A stretch of DNA of 64,000 bases from Cronobacter malonaticus LMG 23826 (lineage in GTDB: Bacteria; Pseudomonadota; Gammaproteobacteria; Enterobacterales; Enterobacteriaceae), in the NCBI RefSeq assembly GCF_001277215.2, contig NZ_CP013940.1, forward strand, positions 3,782,001-3,846,000, given 5' to 3'. The notes below the pieces were generated by a model. That model was not told where the DNA came from. It made no database searches and saw only the letters and a program-made list of their open reading frames with translations. The position numbers were made by a program, and so were the translations under genes. The first letter of the stretch is position 1. The number at the start of each line of letters is the position of its first letter. Shown in pieces: positions 58,051-64,000 of the stretch.

Positions 58051-58623
58051 TCAGGGTTTATCACTCACGGTGGATGCGGCTTCAGGTTTGCGCGTGCTGG
58101 CGGGCGCGTCCGGCGACGCTTCAACGTTCGTTGCAGGCTCAGCGTTTGCAGAGGCCGTTGATTGCGGGGCGGCGGTTTCTGCCGCTGGCGACACTTCCGG
58201 TTTCTGCGCAGGTGCCTGTGCCTGATGCTCAGCTTTCGCTGGCGTAACGCCTTCGTGCTGAGCCTCGTTGCCTTTCACCAGCGGGTTATGAATGGTGTGG
58301 GCGTCGTCGCTCGCTTTTTCCGGATCGTTAACGCTGTAAGAGCGCTTCATTGATTCCGCCGCTTCGCGCAGTTCGTCCATCGACGCTTTCAGCTCTGGCG
58401 TCAGATTATCGATGCTCGCTTTTTCCACTTTCTTCAGGCTTTCCTGAAACTCCTGCAGCTTCAGCTCCTGGGTCAGTTCATTCTGCACCGTGGTCGCAAG
58501 CGAACGCAGCGCGCGAACCCAGCCTGCGACAGTGCGGACAGCCACAGGTAAACGCTGCGGCCCCAGCACGATAAGCCCGATAACAAAAACCAGCAGCAGT
58601 TCGCCAAAACCAATATCAAACAC
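58051..58623 (-). CDS. tatB: Sec-independent translocase subunit TatB
   Basis: 190 residues. A single N-terminal membrane helix ([21 protein letters not shown]) and an amphipathic helix are followed by a long acidic and Ala/Pro-rich tail. The tail makes it ~20 residues longer than E. coli TatB (171), a variable part. TatB forms the receptor with TatC. It lies 3 bp after tatA. Confidence 0.98.
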   Translation of the reverse strand: MFDIGFGELLLVFVIGLIVLGPQRLPVAVRTVAGWVRALRSLATTVQNELTQELKLQEFQESLKKVEKASIDNLTPELKASMDELREAAESMKRSYSVNDPEKASDDAHTIHNPLVKGNEAQHEGVTPAKAEHQAQAPAQKPEVSPAAETAAPQSTASANAEPATNVEASPDAPASTRKPEAASTVSDKP

Positions 58624-58626
58624 GGA

Positions 58627-58890
58627 TTACACCTGCTCTTTATCACGTTTTTTGGCGTCGTCAGCGTTGACGTCGCTTTTGGTTTCGCCGATTTGTTTAT
58701 CCTGCGCGGAAGGCGCAGTGAAATCCGCATCCTGGTGATGCTTTTGCTTGTCGTCATCACCCATCGCTTTTTTAAAGCCTTTGATGGATTCGCCAAGGTC
58801 AGAGCCCAGCGAGCGTAACTTTTTGGTGCCGAAAAGCAGAACAACCAGAACCGCGATAATCAATAACTGCCAGATACTGATGCCACCCAT
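58627..58890 (-). CDS. tatA: Sec-independent translocase subunit TatA
   Basis: 87 residues with a short N-terminal membrane helix ([20 protein letters not shown]), the [20 protein letters not shown] amphipathic helix and a hydrophilic tail. It oligomerises to form the export pore. First gene of tatABC(D), 78 bp after ubiB. Confidence 0.98.
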   Translation of the reverse strand: MGGISIWQLLIIAVLVVLLFGTKKLRSLGSDLGESIKGFKKAMGDDDKQKHHQDADFTAPSAQDKQIGETKSDVNADDAKKRDKEQV

Positions 58891-58968
58891 ACATTTCCTC
58901 AGTTACCAGTGATAATGGTATTCATCAGGCCACAGTATACCCGTGGCCATTACATAACAATGCCTGCG

Positions 58969-60609
58969 CTAGTCGGTACGTCGCCAGCCGATAAGCCAGA
59001 CGAGAATACCGCCTGCCATCAGCCATCCGGGCGACATGCCCCAGTCAGGACGGTTGATAAAGAGCAGCGTGCCGCTCAGCATCAGCGTGGCGCCAATGCC
59101 GAACAGATAGCGCGACTGCCCCTGCTTCACACGATGCTCCTGCAGCTCATGGGCAATCTTATCAACACTTTGTTGCAGTTGTTTGCCTTGCCGCAGGCTG
59201 TTGTAGACCAGTTCAGGAATTTCCGGGATTTTCTCCGCCCAGAATGGCGCTTTCTCTTTAAAGGAGCGCACCAGCGCCGGGAAGCCCACCTGATCTTTGA
59301 TCCAGGTTTCCAGAAAAGGTTTCGCCGTTTTCCATAAATCGAGTTGCGGATAGAGCTGACGCCCCACGCCCTCAATGTACAACAGCGTTTTTTGCAGCAG
59401 CACGAGTTGCGGCTGCACTTCCATATTAAAGCGGCGCGCGGTGTTAAAAAGGTTCAGCAGCACATGGCCAAACGAGATCTCCGCAAGCGGCTTTTCAAAA
59501 ATCGGCTCGCAGACAGTACGAATGGCGGATTCGAACTCTTCCACGTTGGTATCCGGCGGCACCCAGCCCGAATCCACATGCAGCTCCGCCACTCGGCGAT
59601 AGTCGCGGTTGAAGAAAGCGATAAAGTTTTCCGCCAGATAACGCTTATCTTCTTTATTCAGCGACCCCACGATACCGCAGTCGATGCCGATGTATTGCGG
59701 ATCGTGCGGATGATCGTGGCTGACGAAAATATTCCCCGGATGCATATCGCCGTGGAAAAAGCTGTCGCGGAAGACCTGGGTGAAGAACACCTGGACGCCG
59801 CGTTCAGCCAGCAGTTTCATGTCTGTACCGTTGGCTTCCAGCGCCGCGACATCATTGACCGGGATGCCATAGATGCGCTCCATCACCATCATCGTCGGGC
59901 TGCAATAGTCCGAATAGACTTCCGGCACGTAGAGCATCGGGCTGTTTTCGAAATTACGGCGCAGCTGAATGGCGTTCGCCGCTTCGCGCAGCAGATCGAG
60001 TTCATCCAGCAGCGTTTTTTCATATTCGCGCACCACTTCCATCGGGCGCAGGCGGCGGCCATCCGGCAGCAGGCGCGGCACCCAGCGCGCGAGACGGTAG
60101 ATAAGCTTCATATCCGCCTTGATGACCGGCAGGATATCGGGGCGAATCACCTTGATGACCACCTCTTTGCCGTTCTCTTTCAGGCGGGCGGTGTGAACCT
60201 GCGCGATTGAAGCGGAAGCGAGCGGCGTAATATCGAAATCATCAAACCACTCCTCGACGGGACGATCGCCCATCGCTTTTTCGATCTGCTGTTTAGCGAG
60301 CTTACCGTCGAAGGGCGCGACGCGATCCTGCAACAGCGCCAGCTGATCGGCGATTACCGGCGGGAAGAGATCGCGACGCGTCGACAGCATCTGACCGAAC
60401 TTGATCCACACAGGCCCAAGCTCCTGCAACGCCAGACGAAGTCTCGTGCCAAGCTCCAGATCTTTGTGCCGGTTCGGCATCCAGAACAGCCCGCGACGCC
60501 AGATCCGCAGCGGCAGCGTCAGGCGCATGCGCGGAATCAACTCATCCAGACCGTAGCTCAGGAACGTTTTGATAATGAAATAAAGGCGCCGAATTTCACC
60601 TGGCGTCAT
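58969..60609 (-). CDS. ubiB: Ubiquinone biosynthesis ATPase-like kinase UbiB
   Basis: A 546-residue member of the ABC1/COQ8 atypical kinase family, same length as E. coli Ubi[12 protein letters not shown] is the family KxGQ motif, ASASIAQVH the Ala-rich nucleotide loop, [10 protein letters not shown] and DCGIVGS the catalytic and metal sites. Two C-terminal hydrophobic helices anchor it to the membrane. Its start overlaps the ubiJ stop (ATGA). Confidence 0.99.
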   Translation of the reverse strand: MTPGEIRRLYFIIKTFLSYGLDELIPRMRLTLPLRIWRRGLFWMPNRHKDLELGTRLRLALQELGPVWIKFGQMLSTRRDLFPPVIADQLALLQDRVAPFDGKLAKQQIEKAMGDRPVEEWFDDFDITPLASASIAQVHTARLKENGKEVVIKVIRPDILPVIKADMKLIYRLARWVPRLLPDGRRLRPMEVVREYEKTLLDELDLLREAANAIQLRRNFENSPMLYVPEVYSDYCSPTMMVMERIYGIPVNDVAALEANGTDMKLLAERGVQVFFTQVFRDSFFHGDMHPGNIFVSHDHPHDPQYIGIDCGIVGSLNKEDKRYLAENFIAFFNRDYRRVAELHVDSGWVPPDTNVEEFESAIRTVCEPIFEKPLAEISFGHVLLNLFNTARRFNMEVQPQLVLLQKTLLYIEGVGRQLYPQLDLWKTAKPFLETWIKDQVGFPALVRSFKEKAPFWAEKIPEIPELVYNSLRQGKQLQQSVDKIAHELQEHRVKQGQSRYLFGIGATLMLSGTLLFINRPDWGMSPGWLMAGGILVWLIGWRRTD

Positions 60610-61211
60610 TTGCCCTCCAGTTTATCCAACCGTTTGGTTAATTCTTCCAGCTGACGCCCGGCGGCCGAGATCTCTTCGGCGAACCAGGCGATTTCCAGCG
60701 CGCCCGGCGCGACGCGCCACTCTTCAGTAATTGCTTCCGCCAGATAGCGCTGATTACGCGTAAAGCCTTTTTGCAGTAGCTGCCCGCCGCGACGCATAAC
60801 GCGCCCGATGCCTTCTGCGGCGATATCGCCGACCCACGGCGCCAGCAGCCCGGCGGGATCAAATTCGGCCATGTCCATCAGCGCCACAAAATTCTGCACC
60901 ACCTGCAGATCGCCCTGCACTTCCAGCTCGCCGCTGCGGATAAGCGCGGTCAGCTGCTGGCGATCCTGAAGCTTCGGCAAAACGGAAAGGCGCGTGATAA
61001 CGGTACAGTCCGCCTCGCCTTCCCATTTGCTGAGCACATCCAGTTGCTGCTCGCTGAACACCAGCACCAGCGGCGTGGAAAGCTCTTCAAGCGTGATGCG
61101 CAACACTTTGCCCTGCAAACGCTGGCGCGGCGCTTTCAGCGCGCTCTCGCGGTACAGAAATGTGTTCAGCGCGCCTTCAATGCCAGCCATCATTAGCGGT
61201 GTGAAAGGCAT
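60606..61211 (-). CDS. ubiJ: Ubiquinone biosynthesis accessory factor UbiJ
   Basis: A 201-residue protein with an SCP2 lipid-binding fold in its N-terminal half and a helical, coiled-coil-like C-terminus ([14 protein letters not shown]). It binds ubiquinone intermediates in the Ubi metabolon with UbiK. It lies between ubiE and ubiB as in E. coli. In E. coli the small RNA EsrE comes from the 3' part of this gene; I could not verify it here. Confidence 0.97.
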   Translation of the reverse strand: MPFTPLMMAGIEGALNTFLYRESALKAPRQRLQGKVLRITLEELSTPLVLVFSEQQLDVLSKWEGEADCTVITRLSVLPKLQDRQQLTALIRSGELEVQGDLQVVQNFVALMDMAEFDPAGLLAPWVGDIAAEGIGRVMRRGGQLLQKGFTRNQRYLAEAITEEWRVAPGALEIAWFAEEISAAGRQLEELTKRLDKLEGK

Positions 61212-61222
61212 CCGGCACCTCC

Positions 61223-61978
61223 TCAGAATTTGTAGCCGCGATGCAGCGCTACGATCCCGCCGGTCATGTTGTAGTAGTTGACGTTTTCGAAGCCCGCGTC
61301 GTTCATCATCGCTTTCAGGGTTTCCTGATCCGGGTGCATACGGATAGATTCAGCGAGATAACGGTAGCTGCCAGCGTCTTTCGCCACCAGCTCGCCGACG
61401 CGCGGCAGAATATGGAAAGAGTAGGCGTCATAGGCTTTGTTCAGCGGCTCGAACACCGGTTTGGAGAACTCTAACACCAGCAAACGGCCACCCGGCTTCA
61501 GCACGCGGAACATGGAACGCAGCGCTTTTTCTTTATCGGTGACGTTACGCAGGCCGAAGGAGATCGTGATGCAGTCAAAGGTGTTATCCGGGAACGGCAG
61601 CGCTTCCGCGTTGGCCTGGACATACTCTACGTTGCCGACGATGCCGGTATTGCGCAGCTTCTCGCGTCCCATTTTCAGCATCGAATCGTTGATATCCGCC
61701 AGCACCACTTTGCCGCTCTCGCCCACCAGACGGGAGAATTTAGCGGTTAAATCACCGGTGCCGCCCGCGAGATCCAGGACTTTCTGGCCGCGGCGCACGC
61801 CGCTGCAATCGATAGTGAAGCGCTTCCACAGACGATGAATGCCGAACGACATCAGATCGTTCATGACATCATATTTCGCCGCCACGGAGTGGAAGACCTG
61901 CGCCACCATATCCGCTTTTTGCTCTTTCGCTACGGTCTGGAAGCCAAAGTGCGTTGTATCTTGTGAATCTTCAACCAT
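61223..61978 (-). CDS. ubiE: Ubiquinone/menaquinone C-methyltransferase UbiE
   Basis: A 251-residue SAM-dependent methyltransferase acting on 2-polyprenyl-6-methoxybenzoquinol and demethylmenaquinol. The SAM motif is [14 protein letters not shown] (~70-83), followed by [16 protein letters not shown]. Length identical to E. coli. First of ubiE-ubiJ-ubiB, 11 bp before ubiJ. Confidence 0.99.
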   Translation of the reverse strand: MVEDSQDTTHFGFQTVAKEQKADMVAQVFHSVAAKYDVMNDLMSFGIHRLWKRFTIDCSGVRRGQKVLDLAGGTGDLTAKFSRLVGESGKVVLADINDSMLKMGREKLRNTGIVGNVEYVQANAEALPFPDNTFDCITISFGLRNVTDKEKALRSMFRVLKPGGRLLVLEFSKPVFEPLNKAYDAYSFHILPRVGELVAKDAGSYRYLAESIRMHPDQETLKAMMNDAGFENVNYYNMTGGIVALHRGYKF

Positions 61979-62067
61979 CTCAGTGCCTGCTTATCAAGGA
62001 AATGTTTGTGAAGTGTAACAGATTGGCCGCAATTGCCCTACGATTCAAGGCGGCATTAGCGCGCCGC

Positions 62068-63504
62068 TCAGCGCTCGCCCGCGACGCGAAACGCCGCTAA
62101 GTGGCTGTTTTCATCAGGGGCGCTGGCAAGCGCTTCGGCATCGGGGAGCGTAAACGCTTCATCATCCTGCACCGCCTGTTCGGCCAAATCCGGATTAATC
62201 TCGCGCTTTACCTCAACGCCCATACCGCGAAACGCCTCCGCCTGCGCAAGCAGGTTGCCGCGCCCGCTGGCGAGTTTTTTCATCGCCTGGCGGTAGCTGT
62301 CGCTCGCTTTGTCGAGGTTCTGGCCGATGGCGCTCATGTCATCAACAAACAGCCGCATTTTGTCGTAGAGGCGGCTGGCGCGATCGGCTATTTGCTGGGC
62401 GTTACGGCTTTGATGTTCATAGCGCCAGAGGTTGGAAATGGTGCGCAACGCCACCAGCAGCGTGGTCGGGCTCACCAGCATAATATTGTTTTTTAACGCC
62501 TCGGTGATGAGCTCCGGCTGCTTGTCGATAGCCAGTAAAAAGGCGGGCTCGACCGGGATAAACATCAGCACGTAGTCCAGCGTGCGCAGCCCCGGCAACT
62601 GCTGATAGTCCTTGCGCCCCAGCAGGCGAATATGATTGCGAAGCGAAGCGATGTGTTCGTTGAGCGCCAGCTCGCGGCTGTAATCATCTTCGGCATTAAA
62701 GTAACGCTCATAGGCTACCAGCGTCATTTTGGCATCAATGACCACATCTTTGCCCTGCGGCAGACGCACAATGACATCCGGCTGCATACGGCTGCGGTCG
62801 GCAAGCTGAATATTAACCTGGGTTTCATACTCATGCCCTTCGCGCAGGCCCGAGGCTTCCAGCACGCGCGCGAGCACCACTTCGCCCCAGTTGCCCTGGG
62901 CTTTGTTGTCGCCTTTTAACGCACGAGTAAGGTTGATAGCTTCCTGCGCCATTTGCGCATTCAGTTGCTGGAGATTGCGGATTTCATGAGCCAGCGTGTG
63001 GCGCTCGCGCGCCTCCTGGCCGAAGCTCTCCTGCACCTGGCGGCGAAAACCGTCGAGCTGCTCGCGCAGCGGGGAAAGCAGGCCGTTCAGGCTCTGGCGA
63101 TTTTGCTCATCGACCTGGCGGCGGCTCTGTTCAAAAATACGGTTAGCGAGGTTTTCAAACTGCTCGCTCAGGCGCTGTTCGCTGCTCATCATCTGGCGCA
63201 GTTTTTCTTCGGCATGGACCTGGGTGGCCTCCAGCCGCGTGGTGACTTCGCGCAGGTCAGACTCCAGCGAGCTGTTGATCTCCCGCAGGTTGCGCAGTTC
63301 GTTATTGAGCAGATCGCACTCATCACGCCAGTGCTGGTTATGCGCCAGCGCCTCGCGGGCCGCGCTGAGTTCGCCGTAGATATCGCGCTGTTCCGCCAGC
63401 AGATCCGCCTTTTGCTGGGCGGTTCGCAGGCCTGACATCAGCCAGCCCACCGCCACGCCCGCCAGTGCGACCACGGCTAACACCAGATATGAGATTTCCA
63501 CCAC
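62068..63504 (-). CDS. rmuC: DNA recombination protein RmuC
   Basis: A 478-residue protein (475 in E. coli). It has an N-terminal membrane helix (YLVLAVVALAGVAVGWLM), a long coiled coil (~25-180) and a C-terminal RmuC nuclease-like domain with GNWGEVVLARVLEASGL and VIDAKMTLVAYERY. Loss in E. coli lowers the rate of small inversions at inverted repeats. It lies between udp and ubiE. Confidence 0.97.
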   Translation of the reverse strand: MVEISYLVLAVVALAGVAVGWLMSGLRTAQQKADLLAEQRDIYGELSAAREALAHNQHWRDECDLLNNELRNLREINSSLESDLREVTTRLEATQVHAEEKLRQMMSSEQRLSEQFENLANRIFEQSRRQVDEQNRQSLNGLLSPLREQLDGFRRQVQESFGQEARERHTLAHEIRNLQQLNAQMAQEAINLTRALKGDNKAQGNWGEVVLARVLEASGLREGHEYETQVNIQLADRSRMQPDVIVRLPQGKDVVIDAKMTLVAYERYFNAEDDYSRELALNEHIASLRNHIRLLGRKDYQQLPGLRTLDYVLMFIPVEPAFLLAIDKQPELITEALKNNIMLVSPTTLLVALRTISNLWRYEHQSRNAQQIADRASRLYDKMRLFVDDMSAIGQNLDKASDSYRQAMKKLASGRGNLLAQAEAFRGMGVEVKREINPDLAEQAVQDDEAFTLPDAEALASAPDENSHLAAFRVAGER

Positions 63505-63611
63505 GCCTCCTGCCTGAACTGCTCATCACGCCAGAGGGGATTGTGCTGTACATAATTCCAGACGAAAAGCGTTTTTCTGTAAGGATCGTCAATCCTGCGA
63601 GACATTACGCA

Positions 63612-63635
63612 AAAAGGCCGGCGGAGCGCCGGCCT
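63612..63635 (-). terminator. udp terminator
   Basis: On the complement GGCCGGCG / CGCCGGCC form a strong stem with a short loop followed by TTTTTGC, 13 bp after the udp stop. Confidence 0.9.
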
Positions 63636-63647
63636 GAAAGGAAGCTA

Positions 63648-64000
63648 TCAGAGAAGACGGCGCGCCGCCTCCACCACGATTTTCACCGCGTGGCTTTCGG
63701 TTTGTTTCATGGTTTCCGCGTTCGGGATCTCTTGCTGGGTGCGGTTGACGATAACGCCCGCCACCATGCCCGCGCGCAGGCCCTGGCTTGAGCACATGGT
63801 CAGCAGCGTCGCCGATTCCATTTCATAGTTCATCACGCCCATCGACTGCCACTCTTTCATGGAGCCGTTAAAGCGGCTGACCACACGGCCGGAGAAGGTG
63901 TCGTAGCGCTCCTGGCCTGGGTAGAAGGTGTCGGAAGAGGCGGTCACGCCGATGTGCGTGGTCGCGCCGACCGCTTTGGCCGCTTCCACCAGTGCGGTGG
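63648..64000 (-). CDS. udp: Uridine phosphorylase, C-terminal part (cut by window edge)
   Basis: The last ~117 residues of Udp, which splits uridine to uracil and ribose-1-phosphate. [22 protein letters not shown] is the nucleoside-phosphorylase signature and [19 protein letters not shown] is Udp-specific. The frame is open to position 64000, so the N-terminal half lies outside. The GTG at 63989 is an internal valine codon, not a start. Confidence 0.97.
   Translation of the reverse strand, partial: TALVEAAKAVGATTHIGVTASSDTFYPGQERYDTFSGRVVSRFNGSMKEWQSMGVMNYEMESATLLTMCSSQGLRAGMVAGVIVNRTQQEIPNAETMKQTESHAVKIVVEAARRLL

Noticed and set aside
60606..60900. Possible EsrE small RNA within ubiJ
   Set aside because: Known at this locus in E. 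coli, but I could not identify its promoter or ends from sequence alone.

Overview
The window is chromosomal DNA from an enterobacterium. Nearly every protein can be read as a close relative of an Escherichia coli K-12 protein, and the gene order is mostly that of the 85-90 min region of the E. coli map. Codon use is GC-rich, and the local content (no zraPSR, an extra PTS IIB/IIA pair, a membrane AraC regulator, a glycine-zipper gene) suggests a Cronobacter/Enterobacter-type genome rather than Escherichia. The genus is an inference. There is no prophage, insertion sequence or CRISPR array.

Layout. 1-4.9 kb: an rRNA operon on the minus strand (23S cut by the window edge, tRNA-Glu, 16S, leader and promoters), divergent from purHD. 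4.9-7.9 kb: purH-purD under a PurR operator. 7.9-12.3 kb: minus-strand yjaH, hupA, yjaG, nfi, hemE, nudC. 12.3-18.5 kb: rsd, then a TPP riboswitch and thiCEFSGH. 18.5-21.7 kb: an accessory stretch with a structured RNA-like region, orphan PTS lactose/cellobiose-type IIB and IIA, a seven-helix membrane AraC-type regulator and a convergent exported alpha/beta hydrolase. 21.8-35.9 kb: the transcription/translation superlocus on the minus strand: thrU-tyrU-glyT-thrT-tufB, secE-nusG, rplKA, rplJL-rpoBC. 36.4-39.4 kb: coaA facing birA and murB. 39.5-45.0 kb: a complete rRNA operon (16S, tRNA-Ile, tRNA-Ala, 23S, 5S). 45.0-49.0 kb: hemG, trkH, yigZ, pepQ. 49.1-52.6 kb: fadBA under a FadR operator. 52.7-64 kb: an amber-interrupted small exported protein gene, then fre, ubiD, rfaH, a glycine-zipper gene, tatD, tatCBA, ubiB-ubiJ-ubiE, rmuC and the 3' part of udp.

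The genes are mostly housekeeping: ribosome and RNA polymerase synthesis with stringent-type promoters, purine and thiamin synthesis (PurH/PurD make IMP; AIR from the same route feeds ThiC), haem (HemE, HemG), CoA and biotin (CoaA, BirA), cell wall (MurB), ubiquinone (UbiD, UbiB, UbiJ, UbiE) and Tat export.

The most notable points are: (1) the hemG-rrn-murB junction, which joins the flank of E. coli rrnA to that of E. coli rrnB and omits the roughly 130 kb that lies between them in K-12; (2) the accessory module between thiH and rpoC, including a 107 bp tail-to-tail overlap of two genes; (3) an amber-split exported protein gene; (4) a pair-preserving difference between the two 16S copies in helix 6; and (5) a TTG start for birA overlapping the murB stop. 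I did not find convincing evidence of a wholly new system. The thiH-rpoC module is the best candidate for uncharacterised biology.
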